Positions 17,781 through 26,273 of a stretch of DNA of 64,000 nucleotides are shown here, piece by piece. The DNA lies in the NCBI RefSeq assembly GCF_022818495.1, contig NZ_CP089291.1:3861501-3925500 (forward strand), in the 5' to 3' direction. The position numbers were made by a program, and so were the translations under genes. The stretch is from Fodinisporobacter ferrooxydans. GTDB lineage: Bacteria; Bacillota; Bacilli; Tumebacillales; MYW30-H2. A model generated the notes under the pieces. The model saw only the letters and a list, made by a program, of their open reading frames with translations, did not search any database and was not told the DNA's origin. Position 1 is the stretch's first letter, and each line of letters starts with the position of its first letter.

Positions 17781-19850
17781 TTATCGTGTGAAAGCTGCTG
17801 GAACGCCGCCGTCGATCGTTAGCATGCACCCTGTCGTTTTTTCTGACTTGGAAGAAGCGAAAAAGGCGATTCCCTCTGCAATGTCTTTCGGGTAAATATT
17901 TACGAGCAATGTCGTTCTTTTTCTGTAGTACTCCTCCAGTTGATCCGGTTCAATACCATAAGCGGCCGCACGTTCGTTGCGCCAACTAGAGTTCCAGATG
18001 GCAGAACCTTGCAAGATCGCGTCCGGTAAAATCGTGTTGGCGCGTATCCCAAATTGTCCTCCTTCGGCCGCGATGCAACGGGCCAGATGTGCTTCAAGCG
18101 CCTTGGCTGCACTATAAGCTGTCGCATTTTTCCCCGCATAAACCGAGTTTTTGGATCCAACAAACACCATGTTACCGCCTATACCTTGCGCTTTCATTTG
18201 TTTGAACGCTTCACGGGCAACCAAGAAATAACCGGTACCGAGAACGTTGATGTTCAGATTCCATTCTTGTAATGTCGTCTCATCAAACGGACTTGATGTC
18301 GCGAGACCCGCGTTATTGACAATAATATCGATACCGCCATAAGCCAGCGCACTTTCGGACAATGCCGCTGCGACTTCCTCTTCCTTTGTCACATCCATTT
18401 TTACGGCAATGGCGCGATTCTCGCCATATGTTTCATTAATCTCTGCGGCAACTTTTTGCGCACCTTCCAAATTGCGATCGGCCAGCACCACATGAGCACC
18501 TTCAGCTGCCAGACGTCTAGCTGTCTCGCTGCCAATTCCGCCAGCTCCTCCAGTGATAAAAGCGACTTTCCGAGAAAACTCAGCTTCTGCCGGAGCCAAC
18601 GTCAATTTATATAGCTCGAGCGGCCAATATTCCACATGATAGGACTCATTCTCACTGAGAGATACGAAACGTCCCAACGCTGTGGATCCTTTCATGACAG
18701 CAATCGCCCGATGATAAAGCGCTCCGCTCACCTTGGACATAGCCAAGCTTTTACCGGAATTGATCATGCCGACACCCGGAATCAGGATCACGCGTGGAGC
18801 AGCTTCAAACATAACATCCCCTTCGTTCGCGTTCCGTTCAAAGTAACGTTTATATTGTTCCTTGTATTCGGCAATGCCTTCCTTCAATTTCGTTTTTAGC
18901 CCTTCGACATCTTCCTCATTCGGTGTCCAATCGATAAAGAGTGGAACCATTTTGGTATGCACAAGATGATCCGGGCAAGCCGCCCCCACTTGAGAAAGCC
19001 CGGCAGAATCTTTGCCGCCGACAAACTGCAACACATCCGCTCCATCATCAAACGTCAAAATCATTTTCTTCGCATCGCTTACTGCACCGCGAATCGTCGG
19101 CATGACTTGCGAAGCGATACTTTTCCGCACGCCTGCCGGAAGAACTTCATATTTTACACCGCCAAACATGTTTTCTTCGTTGATTCTTGCTTCAATATAG
19201 GCAGCCGCTTCATTTATAATAGCAATCGTTTTCACATAGCACTCTTCAGAGGTATTCCCCCACGTTACAAGACCGTGTTTTTCCATTAGGACAAGTTCTG
19301 CTTCCGGATTCGCCAATACACCCTCCGCAATCATTTTGGAAAGCTTGAACCCCGGCCGCACATAAGGAACCCAGACGAAGCGATTTCCAAAAACTTCATA
19401 TGCAAGCTCTTTGCCATTGTTCGCACAACATAGGCTAATGATGGCATCTGGATGCGTATGATCCACATGTTTGAATGGCAAGAAGGCATGCAAGAGCGTC
19501 TCAATAGAAGCCCGCGGATGTTTGGCATCGATCATGCAATGGGAAAGATAAGCCACCATTTCCTCATCAGACATTTCATCCCTTTCAAATAAAGGACGAA
19601 TATCTTCCATGCGAAGCCCTGTAAAATTACTAGATTTCATGGTAGCTAGATCTGACCCGCTACCTTTCACCCACATCACTTCTACATCACGTCCGCGGAA
19701 ATCTTTGACCACCGTTTTCATTGAGGTATTGCCACCACCCCAATTGCACACGCGGCGATCCGCTCCGATGATATTTGACCGGTAAACGAGCTCGTCTAAT
19801 CCGCTTTGCAACTCAGAAGCCTTAGACTGTTCCCACAAGTTTTGAATCAT
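17781..19850 (-). CDS. rhaEW: Bifunctional rhamnulose-1-phosphate aldolase / lactaldehyde dehydrogenase
   Basis: A 689-residue fusion. Residues 1 to about 390 form a class II aldolase/adducin-type domain (RRVCNWGGGNTSMK, with HVDHTHPDAI and LMEKHGLVTWG supplying metal ligands). Residues from about 430 are a short-chain dehydrogenase with GGAGGIGSETARRL for NAD and catalytic YSAAKALE. It cleaves rhamnulose 1-phosphate to dihydroxyacetone phosphate and L-lactaldehyde and oxidises the latter, as for Bacillus subtilis YuxG. ATG at 19850 follows AGGAG. First gene of the rhamnose operon; no rhamnose transporter or mutarotase gene is next to it. Confidence 0.9.
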   Translation of the reverse strand: MIQNLWEQSKASELQSGLDELVYRSNIIGADRRVCNWGGGNTSMKTVVKDFRGRDVEVMWVKGSGSDLATMKSSNFTGLRMEDIRPLFERDEMSDEEMVAYLSHCMIDAKHPRASIETLLHAFLPFKHVDHTHPDAIISLCCANNGKELAYEVFGNRFVWVPYVRPGFKLSKMIAEGVLANPEAELVLMEKHGLVTWGNTSEECYVKTIAIINEAAAYIEARINEENMFGGVKYEVLPAGVRKSIASQVMPTIRGAVSDAKKMILTFDDGADVLQFVGGKDSAGLSQVGAACPDHLVHTKMVPLFIDWTPNEEDVEGLKTKLKEGIAEYKEQYKRYFERNANEGDVMFEAAPRVILIPGVGMINSGKSLAMSKVSGALYHRAIAVMKGSTALGRFVSLSENESYHVEYWPLELYKLTLAPAEAEFSRKVAFITGGAGGIGSETARRLAAEGAHVVLADRNLEGAQKVAAEINETYGENRAIAVKMDVTKEEEVAAALSESALAYGGIDIIVNNAGLATSSPFDETTLQEWNLNINVLGTGYFLVAREAFKQMKAQGIGGNMVFVGSKNSVYAGKNATAYSAAKALEAHLARCIAAEGGQFGIRANTILPDAILQGSAIWNSSWRNERAAAYGIEPDQLEEYYRKRTTLLVNIYPKDIAEGIAFFASSKSEKTTGCMLTIDGGVPAAFTR

Positions 19851-20043
19851 GATTTCTCCTCCATTTTATAATTTGTTTTTATTTGTTTATAATTATAATT
19901 GTTTTGTTTTGTTTTGGATTGTCCGCGTCCATGCGTATTTATAACTTTTTTCCATCAGATTCCTCCTCTGCATTTGTCTTTCGTTGGCCTCGAACTTTCA
20001 CGGTTATTTCCTAAATTCACATAACTTCAGAAGACAGCTATTA

Positions 20044-20059
20044 GAAAAACGCTTTCAAG
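20044..20059. promoter_or_regulatory. cre-like site upstream of the rhamnose operon
   Basis: On the minus strand CTTGAAAGCGTTTTTC fits the catabolite response element consensus with few mismatches. It lies about 190 bases upstream of the rhaEW start within a 670-base gap that also contains very T-rich, low-complexity DNA (19865-19915) and AT-rich repeats (20090-20160). Catabolite repression of rhamnose use is expected for the pathway. Confidence 0.5.
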
Positions 20060-20197
20060 CATAATGTCTAAATCTTTATTTTTTTATGATTATAACAATA
20101 AATTTATTGTTTTTGCAATATATATTTTTGTTATTATTGCTTATATCGACCTAACATGTTGTGTTTATTTTTGTTTTAAGATATGCATGCAAAAATA

Positions 20198-20350
20198 TTA
20201 TCTTTTCCTTTGAAACATCCTCACGCCTTTCCGCTGCGCGATACCATTCTCGGCAAGTTGATTCTGGTTAAGCAGCATGATATCCTCTGCCGCTTGCAGC
20301 GAAACTCCTTGTCCGTTTTCAAGCATTCGAGGGCACGGACAAGAAGGTCT
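20198..20350 (-). pseudogene. Short coding-like remnant, unidentified
   Basis: Fifty in-frame codons between two stops read a plausible protein segment (LENGQGVSLQAAEDIMLLNQ and onward) with codon use like nearby genes, but there is no ribosome binding site and no full domain. I do not recognise the parent family. It may be the scrap of a deleted gene upstream of the rhamnose operon. Confidence 0.3.
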
Positions 20351-20523
20351 CTATATTAATTTTTTAAGTGAAATGAACAGCAATTACATATGATAGAATC
20401 CGCACCCCACAAGAATCACCTTTAACTTGTGCGTTTTCGATATATATGGCATAAAATATAAGCATACGAGTGATATAATCCATCTACCACTTTCCTGAAA
20501 TCTTTTTTCTAAGGAGATTCTCT

Positions 20524-21195
20524 ATGGGCAAATTTTTTTTATTTTATATCATTTGGAGGATCACAGGCAATCCAATACTGGCAATCATTGTGCTCCTCAT
20601 GATTTACTATGTGGTTGACCGTCGCTATATAGGACTCTTGCCCAGCGTTCTAAATCCATTTCGCAAACGAGTTCGAATGTCTCGCTTACAGAAGCAGTTA
20701 GACATCAACCCTCATGATATGAGTGCCAAATATGAACTGGCACAAGCATATATTGAAGCAAGACAACCGAAGAGGGCACTTGAGTTGCTACAGGCTATGC
20801 CTGCATCCATGCAAGATTCGGAGGATGTATTATATCATACTGGCCTGTGTCATTTAAGCTTAGGGGATATGGAAGTTGGGGAAACATTGATTTTACGAGC
20901 ATTGGCATTGAATAGCAGACTACATTATGGAGAGCCGTATTTAAAACTTGCAACCGCATTTGCAAACGTATTCCCCGCTAAGGCAATGCATTGGTTTGAG
21001 CAATTTGAAGCAGACAACTTTTCTTCATGCGAATGTTATTATCGCAAAGGTCTGCTTCACCTGCAACTTGGAAATCGGGATAAAGCAAAACAGGAATGGA
21101 AGAAATGTTTAGAGATATATCGGACATTGCCAAACTTCCGAAAACGGAGCGAACGCCGTTGGGTACTGGCTGCACGTCTGAAATTGATGCTCTGA
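20524..21195 (+). CDS. Membrane-anchored TPR protein
   Basis: A 223-residue protein with two short hydrophobic segments at the N-terminus (about residues 3-35) followed by a soluble region with tetratricopeptide-like repeats: MSAKYELAQAYIEARQPKRA near residue 66, LYHTGLCHLSLGDMEVGE, and CYYRKGLLHLQLGNRDKA near the C-terminus. ATG at 20524 follows AAGGAGA with good spacing. TPR domains mediate protein contacts; the partner is unknown. It is the only plus-strand gene in this part and converges on the nag remnants, ending 12 bases from the chimeric gene on the other strand. Confidence 0.8.
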   Translation: MGKFFLFYIIWRITGNPILAIIVLLMIYYVVDRRYIGLLPSVLNPFRKRVRMSRLQKQLDINPHDMSAKYELAQAYIEARQPKRALELLQAMPASMQDSEDVLYHTGLCHLSLGDMEVGETLILRALALNSRLHYGEPYLKLATAFANVFPAKAMHWFEQFEADNFSSCECYYRKGLLHLQLGNRDKAKQEWKKCLEIYRTLPNFRKRSERRWVLAARLKLML

Positions 21196-21206
21196 GGCTC
21201 TCATCT

Positions 21207-21728
21207 TCACTTTTCAAAAGATAACCGTTCCAAATGGAGTGTCAGGAATCCCACCTCTTCATCGGGAACGGTCGTCCCCAACCGTTCAGACAAATCATCC
21301 GCAATGCTCCTCGCCTTGGCAATCGTTGATACCAGTCGAGCGACGCCCAGTGTATCTGAGCTTTTGGTAAACGTACGGGCAGAATGAAAATGTGTTGCTA
21401 AAAATGCTACTTCCTCTTCCGGAAGATCTACCCCCAGCTTATCGTTAATGTATTGAACCGCCTGTTCAGAAATGTTGTAATCATCCGGATATAGATGCTT
21501 GATTTCATAGGTAAACGGATTGCTTAAGTTGATTCCCTTTTTATGACGTTCTATCGCAAAATTTACGTGGTCAATCAAAGCGGCATGGATCGTATCAACA
21601 AGTGGAATCGGAGTCGATCCGGTTGCGAGCCCAAGTACGGGATTTCTATGATTTTTAATCGTTTGTTCTAAAATAGCCGCACTATAGACAGATGCTTCCC
21701 TTGTTGTCTGAAATATACGAATATCCAT
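21207..21728 (-). pseudogene. Chimeric ORF: NagB N-terminus fused to an antiterminator PRD
   Basis: The 173-residue frame begins like glucosamine-6-phosphate deaminase (AVLGLATGSTPI-type motif, here VLGLATGSTPIPLVDTI, residues 31-47) and then switches to a PTS regulation domain: HVNFAIERHKKGINLSNPF, YPDDYNISEQAV and LPEEEVAFLATHFHSAR are typical of BglG/GlcT antiterminators. A further PRD-like end (VPDEEVGFLTLHLERL) follows. NagB's catalytic core and the antiterminator's RNA-binding domain are both missing. The ATG at 21728 has GGAGG upstream. A deletion joining two genes of a nag operon explains it. The frame is open, but neither original activity can survive. Confidence 0.8.
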
Positions 21729-21769
21729 CCAAATCCTCCGTCTTGAAATAGTTTGCGTACAGGATTCGC

Positions 21770-22480
21770 TTACTTGCTGTATACGAGCCGTCCGCCGACA
21801 ATTGTATGGGTAACTTCCAAGTTCTCGTTGAGTGCGATCATGTCACCGTCATACCCTTGCGCAATGACCCCTTTATTTAATCCGAGCAACTGCGCTTGAT
21901 TGCGTGAGGTAACTTGTGCGATCGCATGTTTTGGCAAATTCCCTGTTAAAACTAAGTTTCGTACCGCCTGATCCATCGTAAGCGTACTGCCGGCAATCGT
22001 TCCATCCGCAAGGGCAGCTCTCCCGCTTTGCACATGAACCGTTTGCCCGCCCAATTCGTAGCTGCCGTCACACATGCAGGCTGCCCGCATGGCATCGGTG
22101 ATTAAGAGAAGCCTTTCAATCCCACACGATTGGATCATCACTTTCACTACCGCTTGATGCACATGCAGATAATCGGCAATCAATTCCACAAAAATTTCGT
22201 TATCCGACAGACCAAATCCCAACAAACCCGGTTCCCGATGGTGAAGTCCATTCATGGCATTAAACAAATGCGTAATGCTTTGTGCTCCCCATTCTTTCCC
22301 CAGCTGCGCTTGCTGATAGGTTGCGGTACTGTGGCCCATCGATACCATAATCCCTTGTTTTCTGGCAAATCGAATAAACGGTTCCGCTCCGTTTAATTCC
22401 GGAGCCAATGTGATAATTTTGACTTGGTTGCGGGAAAGCCGGATCCAGTTTCCCAATAGCTGCGCATCGGGTTCCCGACG
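21770..22480 (-). pseudogene. nagA: nagA 3' part, separated from its start by the inserted element
   Basis: About 236 codons of N-acetylglucosamine-6-phosphate deacetylase, frame entering from the element boundary as RREPDAQLLGNW. Metal and catalytic segments are present: GHSTATYQQAQ, THLFNAMNGLHHREPG, and catalytic Asp in LLLITDAMRAA. It reads to a normal C-terminus 41 bases before the nagB-PRD chimera. The missing N-terminal part lies at 25,481-25,899. The enzyme would remove acetate from GlcNAc-6-phosphate. Confidence 0.88.
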
Positions 22481-22552
22481 GTTTATTCATACTGCACACT
22501 CCTCAAATATGTTTTGGATTTGTAGTGAAAAAAGAATTAGGGTATGTAAATC

Positions 22553-24616
22553 TTATGTTTTTGAACGTTTTGAAATATGGCCTGAATGAGAAATCCAATC
22601 CGACAGAGTCCTCTTAGTGTGTTCATCAAGTTTAATTTTCCATGGCCATCCCGGTGCTATTTTGGTTGCCTTTAATAAACCTTTATTCAGCCAATAATAG
22701 ACCACATGAGTGCTTACACCAAAGTGAAGAGCTACTTCTTTTACGGTCCATTCATTGCTTTGTTTTGAAGGCCCAGGAATGCGGTAGCGATATCGTAGCC
22801 ACTGAATAGAGTCAGTGGTAAATGGCTTACCTTCAGGAGTTCGGTATCCGGATTGGTTGAAATGTGCTGCAATTTGAGTGTCTGTCATATCGCGGGCTAA
22901 TTCTCGAATACGATCAATCGTCTCCATCGAATGCTTGCGCGCCAAGTGATGCGGCAAGGGCTTGGTCGTGTGAACAACCTCATGGCATTGATTGCGCCAG
23001 CGGATCCCTAAACGAATATCCGCTTGACCAGGCTCACAAAAAACAGTGACATCCTCGATTAATAGACGTAGGATTCTTTTACGGTCCTTTATCTCGGTTG
23101 TTGTCGCACGCCAAATACGTGGCAAGTTTTCCGCTAAAGATAGAATATCTTGCTTATCTTGCTCTGTCGGTCGCCATGCACGACTTGAGCAGTAATGCTC
23201 GTATTCTTCACGAATTTGGTTGAGTGTCGCCATTTTTTCATTCCACCTCGCTTCCAGGGCACGTGTCACTAATCGGTTTTCCGGTTCAGCAAGGTCGTAC
23301 TGGCGTTGTGCACGATCCACCTCATACTGGGCTCTTTCCAAGGAAAGTTTCCAACTTGTTTCCACTTTATCTTCTTCGCTTAGAACCTTGTCGAATGAGC
23401 GTAAGGCGAGTTCAAGTTGAGCAGGTTGTACAGCCTCTAGAACTCTGGCGGCAATGGCTTGATCTACCGGTTCAGAGCGAAGGGAAGAACAAGTGGCACG
23501 ATCGCCATTTTCCCATCTTGCTTTACATTCATACCGTGGAGCGATCCCGCCATTTCCTGTATAACGAACAGACATGCGGCGACCGCACTTTCCGCACACG
23601 ATGATTCCCTGAAGTAGGGCAATCCCTTCCCTCGCTGGACCACTCACTTCTGCGTTTGTTCGATTTTGCTGCAGTTGTTTGAGATTTTCTTCGTACTCTG
23701 ACCATGAAATATACCCAGGATGATGGTCGTGAATAAGCACCTCCCATTGGTCTTTGGGTAAACGAACGATGCGATGAACAAACAAGCCCTGCTCATCCAA
23801 TTGTTTTCGATCCTTGTAGCGACCAAACACATAAGCGCCCGTATAAGCAGGGTTATAGAGTATCCCCAATACACGACCGTGGGTTAACGTACCCCAGATA
23901 AGCTTTCCTGCCCAAACACCACCGTATGCTCTTTTCGGAAAACGAAGATGGTTTTGCGAAAAAAACTGAACCACACCATACGCACTGCCTGTTGCCCGAA
24001 AGGCAGTAAAGATATGACGCACGGCATTCTGTACCTCCTCATCCGGGTCAATCACGGTGTTGCCGTCCACATCGTGACAATAGCCTACGGGTAAGGGAAA
24101 GCGCAGCTCTCCTTTATGGGCTTTATTCTTCTTCCCACCAATGAGACGTGAGCGCAAAAAGTGTAACTCTGCTTCACTCATCGTACCCTTAAAACCCAAA
24201 ATGAGACGATCATTGAAATCACTCAAGTCATAGATGCCGTCTTCATCCACTACGATGGTGTCGAATATACTGCACAGTTCGAGTAGGCGCAATAAGTCTG
24301 CGGAAGAACGAGCCAGGCGAGAAACTTCGAGACCAAAAATCGCACCTACTTCCCCGAGTGAGACCTGGGCTACAAGTCGTTGAAATCCTTGCCTTTTGGA
24401 ACCTTGCCCACCGGATAAACCTAAATCCTCGTCGATCAGTTGAATTTGATCCTGTGTCCACCCCAGACTCAGAGCCTTCTCCTGAAGGGCATACTGTCGC
24501 TCCGTGCTCTCCCTGTGAAATCGGACTTGAGCTAAGGTCGACTGGCGAATGTAGATCAGTGCTTTCCGATCCAGGTGTTGTGGATGTACTTTCATGGACG
24601 ATATCGTCTGATTCAT
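22553..24616 (-). CDS. Large serine recombinase of the element
   Basis: A 687-residue recombinase. The catalytic domain comes first: ALIYIRQSTLAQVRFHRES holds the nucleophile Ser near residue 26, and LEVSRLARSSADLLRL the conserved arginines. A recombinase domain follows, then a zinc-ribbon with CGKCGRRMS and a second Cys near CSSLRSEP, a long helical coiled-coil region (about residues 410-480), and two helix-turn-helix-like segments near the C-terminus (DTQIAAHFNQSGYRT; TVKEVALHFGVSTHVVYYW). It would cut and rejoin DNA at the two-base CG core. ATG at 24616 follows GGAGGAAATAGCAA. Family assignment is firm. Confidence 0.93.
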   Translation of the reverse strand: MNQTISSMKVHPQHLDRKALIYIRQSTLAQVRFHRESTERQYALQEKALSLGWTQDQIQLIDEDLGLSGGQGSKRQGFQRLVAQVSLGEVGAIFGLEVSRLARSSADLLRLLELCSIFDTIVVDEDGIYDLSDFNDRLILGFKGTMSEAELHFLRSRLIGGKKNKAHKGELRFPLPVGYCHDVDGNTVIDPDEEVQNAVRHIFTAFRATGSAYGVVQFFSQNHLRFPKRAYGGVWAGKLIWGTLTHGRVLGILYNPAYTGAYVFGRYKDRKQLDEQGLFVHRIVRLPKDQWEVLIHDHHPGYISWSEYEENLKQLQQNRTNAEVSGPAREGIALLQGIIVCGKCGRRMSVRYTGNGGIAPRYECKARWENGDRATCSSLRSEPVDQAIAARVLEAVQPAQLELALRSFDKVLSEEDKVETSWKLSLERAQYEVDRAQRQYDLAEPENRLVTRALEARWNEKMATLNQIREEYEHYCSSRAWRPTEQDKQDILSLAENLPRIWRATTTEIKDRKRILRLLIEDVTVFCEPGQADIRLGIRWRNQCHEVVHTTKPLPHHLARKHSMETIDRIRELARDMTDTQIAAHFNQSGYRTPEGKPFTTDSIQWLRYRYRIPGPSKQSNEWTVKEVALHFGVSTHVVYYWLNKGLLKATKIAPGWPWKIKLDEHTKRTLSDWISHSGHISKRSKT

Positions 24617-24743
24617 TTGCTATTTCCTCCTCCCCATGCCATGCCGCTATGAATGAGCTCAGCATATTCGCGAACACAGAAACGAATTCTTCTACCTTGT
24701 TGCTGTCGTTACCCACTAAAGCAGCTAAAGCAGAACTAGACAT
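24243..24743 (-). CDS. Small ORF overlapping the recombinase start
   Basis: ATG at 24743 follows GGAGGGG by five bases, so initiation here is credible. The first 43 codons, before the recombinase start, read MSSSALAALVGNDSNKVEEF and so on, ending in an acidic stretch. The frame then stays open for another 370 bases inside the recombinase gene in a different phase, giving 166 residues in all; the overlapping part has a composition like a shadow frame. Either a real overlapping gene or a short leader-type ORF whose natural end was lost. No family recognised. Confidence 0.45.
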   Translation of the reverse strand: MSSSALAALVGNDSNKVEEFVSVFANMLSSFIAAWHGEEEIANESDDIVHESTSTTPGSESTDLHSPVDLSSSPISQGEHGATVCPSGEGSESGVDTGSNSTDRRGFRFIRWARFQKARISTTCSPGLTRGSRCDFWSRSFSPGSFFRRLIAPTRTVQYIRHHRSG

Positions 24744-24759
24744 ACAATCCCCTCCAGAA

Positions 24760-25131
24760 TTATTTCTGCAGGAACTCGCTTTTTTCACGACGGCGTAAAA
24801 GCTCTAGGTTGATTTCTGTCAGTTCTACGATAAGTTCCTGCAAGATATGATAATTGTCTAATCTTTCACGTACCCATGGCTCCCAGGAAGCCGGGACATA
24901 ATCGAGTCGGGTGCGTCCCTGATGGATAGTAGATAGGTAGAAACTAGGATGGCCTTCACCGGTGGAACAGCGACAGGCCGATTTACCACATTTGATGTTG
25001 CGTGTGATAAGAGAACCGCGAAGGATCTGGCTAGGATCAAATAAGGACTCTACTATTTGTTGACTACGAGTTAATAGTTGTTCAGTCGATTCTTGACGAT
25101 AGGGTCTTGATTTCTTATCAGTAGTATTCAT
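24760..25131 (-). CDS. DUF6788-like protein of the element
   Basis: About 123 residues from ATG at 25131, served by GGAGGT in the end of the preceding gene. The core ILRGSLITRNIKCGKSACRC with a second Cys region and FYLSTIHQGRTRLDYVP matches the DUF6788 family as I recall it: two close cysteine pairs that may bind zinc, then a helical tail (YHILQELIVELTEINLELLRRR). Proteins of this family often accompany recombinases or transposases; the function is not known. Starts two bases after the stop codon of the preceding gene and lies just upstream of the small overlapping ORF. Confidence 0.75.
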   Translation of the reverse strand: MNTTDKKSRPYRQESTEQLLTRSQQIVESLFDPSQILRGSLITRNIKCGKSACRCSTGEGHPSFYLSTIHQGRTRLDYVPASWEPWVRERLDNYHILQELIVELTEINLELLRRREKSEFLQK

Positions 25132-25132
25132 A

Positions 25133-25471
25133 TTAAGAAAATACCTCCATATGGGACAAGTTGTCAATCATAATATTCTTACGAGTTTGGAGATCATCCT
25201 TTCTCTTAATGAAATCAATTAATTCTTTTAGAGTCCCTAGGTAAAGTGGGGAGTTAGGAGCACGGGAAATAGCCTGAATCGAAGGCAAGTGACGATCGGT
25301 CCAGGATTCAGGGATACAAACAATACCCGAATCGGTATGAATGGAGTACATGCGGGTTCCATTTACTTCTTTCACTTTTAAAATTTGAAACGATTGATCG
25401 TGAAGGGGGTGGAAAGGGTGGGTAATTGTTAGAAATCCCAAAGACTGACTGAATGATTGTGTAATTTGCAC
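25133..25471 (-). CDS. DUF5372-like first gene of the element, 5' end completed on circularisation
   Basis: As integrated, the longest frame starts at a GTG (25471) only nine bases inside the element boundary with no ribosome binding site. It reads VQITQSFSQSLGFLTITHPF, then FQILKVKEVNGTRMYSIHTD and IPESWTDRHLP, a pattern I associate with DUF5372, a small family seen with recombinases; function unknown. If the element ends are joined at CG, the frame extends upstream without interruption to ATG-AAT-AAA-CCG from the right end, with GAGGAG eight bases before the ATG, adding MNKPARS. Expression may thus depend on the circular form, or on nag transcription and weak initiation when integrated. Confidence 0.75.
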   Translation of the reverse strand: MQITQSFSQSLGFLTITHPFHPLHDQSFQILKVKEVNGTRMYSIHTDSGIVCIPESWTDRHLPSIQAISRAPNSPLYLGTLKELIDFIKRKDDLQTRKNIMIDNLSHMEVFS

Positions 25472-25480
25472 TGACCGTGC

Positions 25481-25899
25481 CGTATATGCGATACCGGATG
25501 TGCCCCTGGACGTTTCATGCTGATAAACGGCCCTTCCAAATGAAAGCCAAGAATCTGCGCACCTTCCGAAACATGATTCGGTGCCAAGGATTGCATCACT
25601 TGATTCATACGATCAATGCTTTCCGTAATCGTGGTTAAAAACAACCCGGTGGTTCCATGTTGTGCATGCGTTTTGGCGATCGTTTGAAATGCCTCGTCCG
25701 ATGCATCCATCGTATCGGCCCCACCGCCGCCGTGAATATGAATATCAAGGAACCCGGGATAGAGTTCCCCATTCGTCTCGATCAACGTTGCCCCTTCGAT
25801 ATCCGTTGCGGATAGTTGGCCGATCTTTTGAATGATCCCGTCCTCGATTAAAATTTGCTGCCTCTCATGATGAATCGTACCTGAGACCACCGATTTCAT
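25481..25899 (-). pseudogene. nagA: nagA 5' part, interrupted by the element
   Basis: The first 139 codons of GlcNAc-6-phosphate deacetylase. GFLDIHIHGGGGAD (metal-binding His pair) and LGFHLEGPFISMKRPGAHPV are diagnostic. The frame runs into the element after HI and is lost within it. ATG at 25899 or the in-frame GTG at 25908 could start; AGGCAGG lies just upstream. With the 3' part rejoined the protein would have about 375 residues, normal for the family. Confidence 0.88.
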
Positions 25900-25916
25900 T
25901 GAAACCACACCTGCCT

Positions 25917-26150
25917 TTACTTCAAAACCACTGTGTATAATATCCTGGAATCCCCTGGTTTCATCGCGGAAACCCGATCCGTATTCGTAATCAACACTGG
26001 CGATATCAACGACTTCTGTGCCGCAATTGTATCTTTCTCAAATGTAATCAAAGGATCCCCAACTTTGACGGTATCCCCCACCTTAACATGCGCCGTAAAA
26101 CCTTCTCCGCGCGTATGCCCATTTAAGGTTACATGCCCGACAATGCTACT
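25917..26150 (-). pseudogene. C-terminal fragment of a PTS EIIA (glucose family) domain
   Basis: The minus strand reads SIVGHVTLNGHTRGEGFTAH, VKVGDTVKVGDPLITFEKD and SPVLITNTDRV, the conserved C-terminal half of the EIIA-Glc domain, ending at TAA 25917 just before nagA. The active-site His region and any EIIBC part are missing upstream of about 26150. It was most likely the end of a GlcNAc-specific PTS permease in the same operon. Confidence 0.78.
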
Positions 26151-26273
26151 TTGTAAACTTTACAAAATATAAAATTTGTTGTATTTATCTTAAACCAATG
26201 CAACACATATAACCAAAAAGCCTACCGCCAAAATACATTGGTGACAGAGACAGGCTTTGCTAGTGTTCAGGTG

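Larger units (their letters stand above)
22481..25482 (-). mobile_element. 3,002-bp serine-recombinase element inserted in nagA
   Basis: The element lies between two copies of the dinucleotide CG (22479-22480 and 25481-25482). Removing 3,002 bases joins ...CATATA-CG-TCGGGAACC... and restores the NagA frame exactly (HIRREPDA). No long direct or inverted terminal repeats are visible, as expected for a large serine recombinase that needs only a two-base crossover. Genes in order, all on the minus strand: a DUF5372-like protein, a DUF6788-like protein, a small overlapping ORF, and the recombinase. In a closed circle the right end supplies GAGGAG and ATG in frame with the first gene. The palindromic CG core would not by itself fix orientation. 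Confidence 0.85.

Noticed and set aside
22260-22499. 79-codon frame entering nagA from the element's right end
   Set aside because: It is the foreign-frame read-through of the ATG that, in the circular form, starts the first element gene; the sequence after the junction is antiphase to nagA.
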